Below, one piece after another: positions 7,978 through 14,638 of a stretch of 64,000 nt of DNA. The DNA is from Mycobacterium sp. SVM_VP21 (GTDB lineage Bacteria; Actinomycetota; Actinomycetes; Mycobacteriales; Mycobacteriaceae). The notes beneath the pieces are model-generated. The model was not told where the DNA came from. It worked only from the letters and a program-made list of their open reading frames with translations, and did no database searches. The first letter of the stretch is position 1, and each line of letters begins with the position of its first letter. The stretch is taken from the NCBI GenBank assembly GCA_024758765.1, contig CP101406.1, positions 3,472,001 through 3,536,000 of the forward strand, in the 5' to 3' direction. Position numbers and translations under genes: made by a program.

Positions 7978-8843
7978 TCGTGTACCGCCGGAACATGTTC
8001 GGCCGCACCGAATATGGCAACGGCCACCGCACCCCCGACCGCGGTGCAGAAACCCAACGCCACCAACCAGTCCAAGCCGGGTCGCGCGGTGTCTCCGAGC
8101 AGCGTCACGCCGACGATGCCGGGCATCACCGTCTCGCCGACGACCAGAGCAGCAACGGCACCGTTCAGCGAACCCAGCTGCAGCGCAACGGTAAACAGGT
8201 AGAAGCCACCGGCTCCGGCAATAGCGATTGTCCAGAAAGCCGGGTCTTTTAGCAGAACTGGCAACCGCAGCGGATCGACGCCGTCGACTACCCGAACCGC
8301 GATTGCCATCACTCCGTACAGAACACCGGAGACCAAGCCGGCTGCGACCGCGGCACGGGCCCCCAAGAAGCGGATGAGACCAACCCCGAGAGCCGCGATC
8401 AGCAGCGCCGCCACCATCAGCGCCCAGTGCAGCCCAGTTCCCGACGTGTCTGTGCCGGCCTGACCAGCGCTGAACCCCAAAACGCACAGTGACACGATCA
8501 CCGCCGCGATCGCCGTCCAGTCGCGGCGGTGCAGGCGAACACCGAGCACAACGATGCCGAGCACCGCGGTGACGACAAGATTGGCGCTGATGATGGTCTG
8601 CGACAGAAACAGCGGTATCAGCCGGGCCGAGACGATGTTTCCGGCGAAACCGATGACGTCGAGGGCCATCCCGGCAATGAACGCCGTAGTCAGAACCGCG
8701 TTGGCGGTCGAGCGCAGGGTCGGTCTGCCGTCTTCCTGCCCTTGGCCGGCGGCAGCGGAACTGCGTGCGCCATAGGCCTGTAGAACGGAGGCCACCCCGT
8801 AGCCGAAACAGGCCAGCAGCGCTGCGGCCACCCCGATCAGCAC
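7974..8843 (-). CDS. DMT-type ten-helix membrane protein
   Basis: The 289-aa protein has about ten hydrophobic helices and small-residue repeats (FGYGVASVLQAYGAR at the start, IPLFLSQTIISANLVVTAVLG in the middle) typical of drug/metabolite transporter-like proteins with two five-helix halves. No substrate can be inferred. The start is a GTG with GAGG about 8 nt upstream. The gene ends in a 4-bp overlap with the convergent DUF6498-type gene. The 276 bp upstream of it, as far as the FKBP gene, hold no clear gene. Confidence 0.72.
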   Translation of the reverse strand: MLIGVAAALLACFGYGVASVLQAYGARSSAAAGQGQEDGRPTLRSTANAVLTTAFIAGMALDVIGFAGNIVSARLIPLFLSQTIISANLVVTAVLGIVVLGVRLHRRDWTAIAAVIVSLCVLGFSAGQAGTDTSGTGLHWALMVAALLIAALGVGLIRFLGARAAVAAGLVSGVLYGVMAIAVRVVDGVDPLRLPVLLKDPAFWTIAIAGAGGFYLFTVALQLGSLNGAVAALVVGETVMPGIVGVTLLGDTARPGLDWLVALGFCTAVGGAVAVAIFGAAEHVPAVHD

Positions 8844-9106
8844 GGCACTGACCTCATCGATCCTGGGCGGTGCGGGGAACGGCCCGCCTTCGCGGCGCCT
8901 TCGGCCACCGCCGCGCCGTAGCGGCGCACCACATGGGTGCGTACCTGGGTGCCAAGACCGAACCGGAACTTGCCAGTCACCTTGGCCAACGGCTGCGGCA
9001 GGGCCATGACGTCGATGTGCACGTGGGTGAGACTACGTGCCGAGTCCCGGCCGAACGGGCTACTTTGCGTCGGTCATGGTCCGCAGATCATGCCCGATGG
9101 GGCCTG

Positions 9107-9112
9107 TAACGT
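9107..9112 (+). promoter_or_regulatory. -10 hexamer of leaderless FKBP gene
   Basis: TAACGT fits TANNNT and ends 7 nt before the GTG at 9120. The surrounding CCTGTAACGTG is nearly identical to CCTGTAGCGTG upstream of the paralogous gene at 12608, so the core promoter appears to have been kept with the duplication. Confidence 0.6.
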
Positions 9113-9119
9113 GGCGGAC

Positions 9120-9674
9120 GTGAAACCCACTCGGATGCACTCTTTCGTTGCTGTCACGGCCAGTCTCGCGGCAATTGCCCTGCCCTTCGCGGCGGCAGGT
9201 ACGGCCGTAGCCGCCGACACCTGCCCCACGGCCGCCCCCGCCGCCGGCACGCCGGAGTGGACTCTGACCGGGGCCACCGGCAGCGTCGCGGTCACCAGAT
9301 CGACCGAAACGGCCGCACCCCGGGTGGATGTGTCGACGCCGTTCACCGTGACGTCGACCCAGGTACACACCTTGCAGGCCGGCAGCGGCCCGGTGGTTCC
9401 GGCGACGGCCAAGGTGTCCGTCTGCTACATGGGTGTCAACGGACGCGACGGATCGGTGTTCGACAGCAGTTACAAGCGCGGCGCCCCGGTGGACTTCCCG
9501 CTCGACGGCGTTATCCCCGGATTCCAGAAAGCGATCGCCGGCCAGACCGTCGGATCCACGGTCGCGGTCGCCATGACCTCCGCGGATGGCTACCCCGACG
9601 GTCAGCCCAGCGCCGGCATCCGGCAGGGCGACACCCTCATCTTCGCAATCAAGATCCTGGGCGCCTCAGGCTGA
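9120..9674 (+). CDS. Secreted FKBP-type peptidyl-prolyl isomerase
   Basis: The 184-aa protein has a Sec signal peptide (KPTR, hydrophobic core, cleavage about AVA-AD near residue 31) and a C-terminal FKBP domain at about residues 85-180: VSVCYMGVNGRDGSVFDSSY, then DGVIPGFQKAI and a late GDTLIFAIKIL strand. Such enzymes help fold exported proteins. The start at GTG 9120 is preferred over GTG 9111 because a TAACGT hexamer ends 7 nt before it. A close paralogue lies at 12608; the two share the unusual VHTLQ/HAG linker and the FKBP core, but this copy lacks a lipobox. Confidence 0.85.
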   Translation: MKPTRMHSFVAVTASLAAIALPFAAAGTAVAADTCPTAAPAAGTPEWTLTGATGSVAVTRSTETAAPRVDVSTPFTVTSTQVHTLQAGSGPVVPATAKVSVCYMGVNGRDGSVFDSSYKRGAPVDFPLDGVIPGFQKAIAGQTVGSTVAVAMTSADGYPDGQPSAGIRQGDTLIFAIKILGASG

Positions 9675-9680
9675 TCCACG

Positions 9681-10331
9681 GTGACGCTCGCCGAGGACAT
9701 CGAGGCCGAGCGGGCGGCACTCGCACACTCCTTGAGTGCCGCCGGCGCCTCGGCGCACGCCGGGTGCGGGTCGTGGACCGCGCGAGATCTTGCGGCACAT
9801 TTGGCGGCCGAGGAACGCGTGGGTGGCGTCTCGACGTTCATTGCGAGATCGCTGGTGGCGCGCGGAATCGCGGTGCCGGCGCCACCGAGGTTGGTGGAGT
9901 TCGCAATTCGCCGCGAACATCGCTATGGCTTCACCGAGTTGATCGACCGGCTGCGGCGCCCACTGCCGCGACTGCTGCTCAGGTCGCGGGTAGCACCGCT
10001 CACGCTGTTTGAGTACTGGACCCATCACGATGATCTCGCCGCCGCCAACGGCGCCGACCACCCGGCGCCGGCAACACTGCGACAGGCCATTGCCCCACTA
10101 CTGCGCTATCAGCATGCAAAACTGCCCGCGGGTGCGGCGATCAGAGTCAGCACCGATAACGGCGATGTTTTGACATTTGTAGGTCCCAAGACGGATCAGC
10201 AGGTGCTGGTGCAAGGGACGCCGGCAAACCTGGTTCGCTGGTTGGCGGGGCGCCAGACGCGAGCCGACGTCGAGCTGACCGGTCCCGCCGCCCACGTGCA
10301 GGCACTGCGAACGTTCACAGGCAACATATGA
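9681..10331 (+). CDS. TIGR03085-type DinB/maleylpyruvate isomerase-fold protein
   Basis: The 216-aa protein starts 6 nt after the FKBP stop at a GTG. It has the DinB-like N-terminal helical bundle: CGSWTARDLAAHLAAEE near residue 29 and FEYWTHHDDLAAANG near residue 112, with His residues placed to bind a metal, followed by a SCP2-like alpha/beta C-terminal part (IRVSTDNGDVLTF onward). This architecture belongs to the mycothiol-associated TIGR03085/TIGR03086 group. Catalysis is presumed thiol transfer; no substrate is known. It is probably cotranscribed with the isomerase upstream. Confidence 0.75.
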   Translation: MTLAEDIEAERAALAHSLSAAGASAHAGCGSWTARDLAAHLAAEERVGGVSTFIARSLVARGIAVPAPPRLVEFAIRREHRYGFTELIDRLRRPLPRLLLRSRVAPLTLFEYWTHHDDLAAANGADHPAPATLRQAIAPLLRYQHAKLPAGAAIRVSTDNGDVLTFVGPKTDQQVLVQGTPANLVRWLAGRQTRADVELTGPAAHVQALRTFTGNI

Positions 10332-10404
10332 AGCTCTCTTGCCTTGTCCCCCAACTAATTTAGTGACCATTGCCATGGTTGTCCGCATCCGGTAGCGTGC
10401 GCTC

Positions 10405-11418
10405 ATGACCGATCGCAATCGCCGCTTCCTTCTCCGCGAACGCCCGGCCGGCCGCATTGGCCCGGACACCTTCGAACTCAGCGAGCAAGCGGTGCCGGAG
10501 ATCGGCGACGGCGAAGCGCTGGTGCGTGTCGACTGGATCTCGCTGGACCCGACCAACCGGATGTGGATCAACGAGACTCCGTCGTACCTGCCGCCGGTGG
10601 GCATCGGTGAGGTCATGCGCGCGGCCGGCCTCGGCGTGGTCGTCGCGTCGAACAACCCGAACTTCCCGGTCGGCCAGACCGTGCAGGGCCTGACCGGGTG
10701 GCAGGACTACGTGGTGGTCTCCGACACCATGCCGTTGTTCCCCGTCGACGTCGCGGACGGCGTCTCCCCCAGCGCCTACCTGGGCGCGCTCGGAATGACC
10801 GGGCTCACCGCGTGGATCGGGATCCGTGACATCGGCAAGCCGCAGCCGGGCGAGACCGTCGTCGTCTCGGCGGCAGCTGGAGCGGTCGGTTCGGTTGCCG
10901 GTCAGCTCGCCAAGGCCAGCGGCGCACGGGTCGTCGGGATCGCCGGCGGACCGGAGAAGTGTGCCCTGCTCACCGATCAACTCGGGTTTGACGCGGCGGT
11001 GGACTATCGCGCCGAGGACTGGGCCCGCCAGCTTGCCGCCGCGACGCCCAACGGAATCGACGTCGACTTCGAGAATGTCGGCGGCGACATCATGGATGCG
11101 ATCTTTGCGCGCGTGAACGTCGGCGCGCGGATCGCGCTCTGCGGGCTGATCTCGGGTTACAACGAGACCGACCCCCCGCCCGGGCCGCGCGCGTTCGGCA
11201 ACCTGCTGATTCAGCGCGCCACCCTGAAAGGCTTCATCGTGCTCGACCACTTCCTTCAGGCACCCGAGGCCAACAGCGAGATCTCCGAGCTGATTGCCGC
11301 CGGCAAGCTCACCCCGCTCGAGACCGTCGTCGAAGGCTTCGAACAGCTGCCGACCGCGATCAACATGCTGTTCGACGGCAAGAACGTCGGCAAGCTCGTG
11401 GTGAAGATCTCCCATTAG
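10405..11418 (+). CDS. NADP-dependent zinc-free MDR oxidoreductase
   Basis: The 337-aa protein belongs to the leukotriene B4 dehydrogenase/CurA branch of the medium-chain reductases. Visible are WISLDPTNRMWIN near residue 43, GLTAWIGIRDIG near residue 133, the cofactor loop VSAAAGAVGSVAGQLA near residue 153, KCALLTDQLGFD near residue 190 and FENVGG near residue 223. These reduce enones or prostaglandin-like alkenals with NADPH. There are no zinc-binding Cys residues. A TAGCGT hexamer (10393-10398) ends 6 nt before the ATG, so the gene is probably leaderless. Its TAG stop interlocks with the TAA of the convergent toxin gene. Confidence 0.9.
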   Translation: MTDRNRRFLLRERPAGRIGPDTFELSEQAVPEIGDGEALVRVDWISLDPTNRMWINETPSYLPPVGIGEVMRAAGLGVVVASNNPNFPVGQTVQGLTGWQDYVVVSDTMPLFPVDVADGVSPSAYLGALGMTGLTAWIGIRDIGKPQPGETVVVSAAAGAVGSVAGQLAKASGARVVGIAGGPEKCALLTDQLGFDAAVDYRAEDWARQLAAATPNGIDVDFENVGGDIMDAIFARVNVGARIALCGLISGYNETDPPPGPRAFGNLLIQRATLKGFIVLDHFLQAPEANSEISELIAAGKLTPLETVVEGFEQLPTAINMLFDGKNVGKLVVKISH

Positions 11419-11993
11419 GGGTGGCGGCGCGTGACCAGCGCGGGGGGTGCCCAGCTCGGCCAACTCGGCTCACCGATCTGGGCACCCCCCGCGAACTGCG
11501 CCACAATCTTTGGCCCGGTCACGCGCGAATTGTCGTAAACCGTTGCGACGTCGACGATTCCGATCGCTTCGGCGACCAGGGGCCAGACCCGGTGGTAGCG
11601 CTCGCGGATCTTCTCCTCGGGAACGGCATGTCCACCGGCGGCCACCCGATACCGGACGCGCTGGACCGCCAACGCTTCGGGGATGTGCACCGCATGCAGC
11701 ACCACCGTGTATCCGTGGGCGTGTGCACCGTGGATCAAGTCGATCTTCGATTCATGCGAGAACACCGTCTCGGCGATGAACGAACGCCCCACCTCGATAA
11801 GTTTCATCCGGGTCTTTGCGGCCAGCCGCGCCGCATCGTAGGCGTGCGCGTCCGCCTCGTCGCGCCAACGACTCTTGGCGATTTCGTCTGCGTTGACGAA
11901 CAGTGCACCCGGCAGCAGGGGCGCCAGCGTGAGGGCGACAAAGGTCGACTTTCCCGCCCCGTTGGGGCCGACGACGAGGTCGAGCCGCCTCAG
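11415..11993 (-). CDS. Zeta-like P-loop toxin with apparent CTG start
   Basis: Read from the CTG at 11993, the product is 192 aa: RRLDLVVGPNGAGKSTF carries a Walker A motif at residues 9-17, then FVNADEIAK near residue 32 and SFIAETVFSH near residue 69, the pattern of zeta-type UDP-sugar kinases. The first standard start (ATG at 11807) would remove the P-loop, and the open frame upstream back to its nearest stop contains no ATG, GTG or TTG. The CTG overlaps the antitoxin stop as CTGA, mirroring the usual ATGA coupling. From memory it resembles M. tuberculosis Rv0366c. The stop codon interlocks with that of the convergent oxidoreductase. Confidence 0.8.
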   Translation of the reverse strand: MRRLDLVVGPNGAGKSTFVALTLAPLLPGALFVNADEIAKSRWRDEADAHAYDAARLAAKTRMKLIEVGRSFIAETVFSHESKIDLIHGAHAHGYTVVLHAVHIPEALAVQRVRYRVAAGGHAVPEEKIRERYHRVWPLVAEAIGIVDVATVYDNSRVTGPKIVAQFAGGAQIGEPSWPSWAPPALVTRRHP

Positions 11994-12379
11994 GGGGTCG
12001 GCTCCACGATCACCGAGTTGCCGTCGGGCCGGTATTCGACGATGCGGCCGTCGTCATCGAGAGCCACGGTGGTGACGCCACGCTCGGCGAGGATGTCGCC
12101 GTAGTGGGTATGCGCCAGATTCTCCTCGATCGCTGCGGAGATCTCGGCGTTGAAAACCACGCCCTCTTCGGCGGTCAATGCACCGGTGTCGAGGTGACCG
12201 GATAGGGCCGCCTCGACCCGTCGCCGCGCCGCGCTCTGCTGCGCCGACACCGCCCGGCCGACCCGCACCCAGTGGTCGAGCTGCTGCTTGGCCGACCTGC
12301 TTTGGCGCGCGCCTTCGGCGGCGGCACTGTCCACCAGGTCCGCGGCAAAACGGGTGACTCGGTCGGCGGCCTCAGGCAT
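11990..12379 (-). CDS. Putative antitoxin of the zeta-like toxin
   Basis: The 129-aa protein has an N-terminal basic helical region with ARQSRSAKQQLDHWVRVGRA near residue 25, the ParD-like pattern used by antitoxins of this type to bind DNA, and an acidic C-terminal half (EEGVVFNAEISAAIEENLA, then ALDDDGRIVEYRPDG) suited to binding the toxin. From memory it resembles Rv0367c, which sits beside the Rv0366c ATPase. A GGGAGG site lies about 6 nt before this ATG, so the longer upstream reading was dropped. The stop overlaps the proposed CTG start of the toxin. A nested inverted repeat lies just upstream. Confidence 0.75.
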   Translation of the reverse strand: MPEAADRVTRFAADLVDSAAAEGARQSRSAKQQLDHWVRVGRAVSAQQSAARRRVEAALSGHLDTGALTAEEGVVFNAEISAAIEENLAHTHYGDILAERGVTTVALDDDGRIVEYRPDGNSVIVEPTP

Positions 12380-12397
12380 CAGCGACCTCCCTGTTTC

Positions 12398-12432
12398 GTA
12401 GCATCTTGTAACGACGCATAGCAAAATGCTAC
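12398..12432. promoter_or_regulatory. Nested inverted repeat, candidate antitoxin operator
   Basis: GTAGCAT (12398-12404) and ATGCTAC (12426-12432) are perfect complements 21 nt apart, and a second TAGCA (12419-12423) forms a tight repeat with TGCTA (12427-12431). The block lies 19-53 bp upstream of the antitoxin ATG, where an autoregulatory antitoxin would bind. It is the only obvious dyad in the gap. Confidence 0.5.
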
Positions 12433-12557
12433 GCGCAGGGTTTTCGCCAGACCAGCCCGTAGCGGAACATCGGCGGCAGCCTCCAGCGCACCCCGGGCAG
12501 CTCCGCCACGGCGATGCGCCGGACGTCGGCCGCGCGGCCCGAAGCCGCGATGTCCAT
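12429..12557 (-). pseudogene. Possible C-terminal remnant of a methyltransferase
   Basis: The 42 codons read ADVRRIAVAELPG, then WRLPPMFRYGLVWRKP. This closing pattern (LPG, then an RY.LVW.KP strand) is typical of the C-terminus of class I SAM methyltransferases in actinobacteria, but the SAM-binding core is absent upstream, where the FKBP lipoprotein promoter begins instead. It may be a decayed gene end or a coincidental small ORF. There is no clear ribosome-binding site. It lies next to the toxin-antitoxin operator, which suggests local rearrangement. Confidence 0.3.
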
Positions 12558-12594
12558 GGCCTCGATGCTAGGTCCGGCGCCGTCGCCGGGCCTG

Positions 12595-12600
12595 TAGCGT
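12595..12600 (+). promoter_or_regulatory. -10 hexamer of leaderless FKBP lipoprotein gene
   Basis: TAGCGT (TANNNT) ends 7 nt before the GTG at 12608 within CCTGTAGCGTG. The same context precedes the paralogous gene at 9120. Confidence 0.6.
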
Positions 12601-12607
12601 GACCAAG

Positions 12608-13222
12608 GTGAATTCGCGTATGCCTCGGTTCGTCGCACTCGCCGCCGGTGTCACCTCGTTGGCGGCGGTGCTCGCCGGTTGTGGCGGTTCGGACAGCACC
12701 TCGTCGTCGAAGACGTCGTCGGTCACCGACCTGTTCCTACCCCCGGGTGGCGAGACCGTCACCGCCTGCCCCTCCACGCCACCGGCGGAAGGCGTTGCGG
12801 CCGAATGGACGCTGAAGGGTGCCACCGGCAGCGTCGCGGTAACCGGCTCCACGAGTTCGGCCGCGCCGAGCGTCGTCGTAACCAAGCCGTTCAAGGTGAC
12901 TCAGACCGAGGTGCACACGTTGCACGCCGGCGACGGCCGCGTCGTCGGGGACACCGCAACCGTCTCGGTCTGCTACATGGGCGTCAACGGACGGGACGGG
13001 TCGGTATTCGACAGCAGCTACGAACGCGGCAAACCGGTCGACTTCGGACTGGACCGCGTCGTCCCCGGCTTCCAGAAAGCCATTGCGAGCCAGAAAATCG
13101 GGTCGACGGTGGCGGTCGCGATGGTCCCCGCCGACGGCTATCCCGAGGGACAGCCGGCCGCCGGCATCCTGCCGGGCGACACGCTCGTGTTCGCGATCAA
13201 GATCCTCAACGCCTCACGCTGA
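12608..13222 (+). CDS. FKBP-type peptidyl-prolyl isomerase lipoprotein
   Basis: The 204-aa protein is a paralogue of the isomerase at 9120. Its signal peptide ends in a lipobox (VLAGC near residue 24), so it should be a membrane-anchored lipoprotein rather than a soluble one. The FKBP domain spans about residues 105-202: VSVCYMGVNGRDGSVFDSSY, DRVVPGFQKAI, GDTLVFAIKIL. The GTG at 12608 is chosen by the 7-nt distance from the TAGCGT hexamer; a GTG at 12599 overlaps that hexamer. It is followed after 12 bp by an S4-domain gene. Confidence 0.87.
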   Translation: MNSRMPRFVALAAGVTSLAAVLAGCGGSDSTSSSKTSSVTDLFLPPGGETVTACPSTPPAEGVAAEWTLKGATGSVAVTGSTSSAAPSVVVTKPFKVTQTEVHTLHAGDGRVVGDTATVSVCYMGVNGRDGSVFDSSYERGKPVDFGLDRVVPGFQKAIASQKIGSTVAVAMVPADGYPEGQPAAGILPGDTLVFAIKILNASR

Positions 13223-13234
13223 GCCCGGGCCGCC

Positions 13235-13600
13235 ATGGAATCGAGCCGGGTGGATCGGTGGTTGTGGGCGGTGCGGATCACCAAGACCCGGCCCGACGCC
13301 GCCGCCGCATGCCGCGGCGGACATGTGCGGGTCAACGACCGCCCGGCCAAGCCGGCGACACCGGTCGCACCCGGTGACGTGGTCAGCGCCCTGGTGGGTG
13401 ATCGCACCCGAATCGTCGAGGTACTGCGGGTGATTCAGAAGCGGGTCGGCGCAGCCGATGCGGTGACCTGCTACCTGGACCGAACGCCGCCGCCCCCGCC
13501 GGCATCGGCCACCGCGGTGGCCACTCGCGACCGCGGTGCGGGACGGCCGACCAAGCGGGATCGACGGGTGCTCGATAAGTGGCGGGCCCAACAGCGCTGA
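13235..13600 (+). CDS. S4-domain RNA-binding protein (Hsp15-like)
   Basis: The 121-aa protein opens with an S4 RNA-binding domain, residues 4-60: RVDRWLWAVRITKTRPDAAAAC, GGHVRVND and the closing KPATPVAPGDVV strand. Its size and domain placement match Hsp15/RqcH-pathway-like heat-shock S4 proteins, which bind stalled large ribosomal subunits. The C-terminus is basic (RPTKRDRRVLDKWR) as in Hsp15. The ATG lies 12 bp after the FKBP lipoprotein stop with no strong ribosome-binding site, consistent with an operon. It converges on the transglycosylase gene with 4 bp between stops. Confidence 0.82.
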   Translation: MESSRVDRWLWAVRITKTRPDAAAACRGGHVRVNDRPAKPATPVAPGDVVSALVGDRTRIVEVLRVIQKRVGAADAVTCYLDRTPPPPPASATAVATRDRGAGRPTKRDRRVLDKWRAQQR

Positions 13601-13604
13601 GAGG

Positions 13605-14459
13605 TCACTGCGGGTGCGTGGCCAGATACTCCCCCACCGGGATCCGCGACGACGAGACATAACCGATCGGCAGCAGCAGATCGCCTGCCGTGGTCCGGTA
13701 GTAGGTGTCCCAGCGGTAGTAGCTGGAGAACCCGGCCGGGTCGCCGCCCATGACCGCGGCGTAGTCGTTAACCGCCCGCACGTAGTAGTCGGAATGGTTG
13801 TAACCCCAGATCGCCTTGTCGCGATTGGTAGCAAAACCGTTGGCGGCCAACAGACGGCCGGCCGCCATGATGGAATCGCGCGGCGAGTGGATGTCTCCCC
13901 CATTGCCGTAGGCCGCGAACGTCGACGGCAGGAACTGCATCGGCCCCTGGGCGGCGTCATCGCTGACCCCGTTGATGCGGCCGAAGCCGGTTTCGACGAA
14001 GTTGATCGCCGCCAGGTAGTTCCACGGCACGCCGGAGGCGGCCTCGGCTGCGCGGTAGCTGGTCATCAATTCGTTCGCCGGAACCGGCGGCACCACCCGC
14101 CACGGCGGCATGGTGTCTTTCGGGTCGGTGAGCGCCATGAGTGCACGACGTGCGTCGATGTTGCGGTCGTAGACCGCTTGCAGCGCCGCCGGGATCTGCG
14201 CGCGAGCGACCGCATCCCACTCGGGGTGCGCGCCGAGGGTCCGGTAGGCGACCTGTTGGCGGCGGGCCGCGGCGGCCAGCACCTGCTCGGGCGACGACGT
14301 ATTCCGCAACGCCTGATCGGCAGCGACCAGGTCAGCGGCCAGCGCCGCGGGATCCACGCCCGGTGCCGCGCCGGCGGGCAGGGCCGCCGTCACCGCGCAG
14401 CCGACGGCGACAACCAGGGAGGCGACCAGACGCCACAACTGAGCAACCATGCCGTTCAT
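13605..14459 (-). CDS. Secreted lytic transglycosylase (SLT domain)
   Basis: The 284-aa protein has a Sec signal peptide (about residues 1-31, PAGAAPG cleavage region) and a C-terminal SLT-type transglycosylase fold: WNYLAAINFVETGFGRINGV near residue 148, where the Glu is the expected catalytic acid, then AAQGPMQFLPSTFAAYG and a helix with AAGRLLAANG. It should cut peptidoglycan between MurNAc and GlcNAc in the cell envelope. A GGGGAGAAG site precedes the ATG; a second ATG four codons in is also possible. It is divergent from a KstD-like flavoprotein gene across 179 bp. Confidence 0.85.
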   Translation of the reverse strand: MNGMVAQLWRLVASLVVAVGCAVTAALPAGAAPGVDPAALAADLVAADQALRNTSSPEQVLAAAARRQQVAYRTLGAHPEWDAVARAQIPAALQAVYDRNIDARRALMALTDPKDTMPPWRVVPPVPANELMTSYRAAEAASGVPWNYLAAINFVETGFGRINGVSDDAAQGPMQFLPSTFAAYGNGGDIHSPRDSIMAAGRLLAANGFATNRDKAIWGYNHSDYYVRAVNDYAAVMGGDPAGFSSYYRWDTYYRTTAGDLLLPIGYVSSSRIPVGEYLATHPQ

Positions 14460-14519
14460 CTTCTCCCCTGCGCCGCCGCGAACCGCGCAGGGCGGCCGAT
14501 CGGAGCGTCCACAGCTGCC

Positions 14520-14533
14520 TAGAACACGTTTCT
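14520..14533. promoter_or_regulatory. KstR-like box upstream of KstD-like gene
   Basis: TAGAACACGTTTCT matches the KstR consensus TnnAACnnGTTnnA at every fixed position except the last base. It lies 106 bp upstream of the KstD-like flavoprotein and 61 bp upstream of the divergent transglycosylase. The first 13 bases are identical to a full match at 50248. This is a motif match only. Confidence 0.4.
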
Positions 14534-14638
14534 CTTTGCCCCGCCGCCCGCAGGATCACTGCTGGTCACTTCTGCAAGTGTGAAACTAGCGACTGTTACA
14601 TTGGGGGCCGTTCAGCTCACGTCATCAAGGGAGAGCGC

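Noticed and set aside
10360..11463. Long open frame opposite the MDR oxidoreductase
   Set aside because: It is a high-GC antisense shadow; the plus-strand protein has clear family motifs throughout and the antisense product is low-complexity and His/Asp/Gly-rich.
11415..11807. Toxin gene read only from the ATG at 11807
   Set aside because: This 130-aa version lacks the P-loop; the upstream frame continues the family sequence without a stop to the CTG at 11993.
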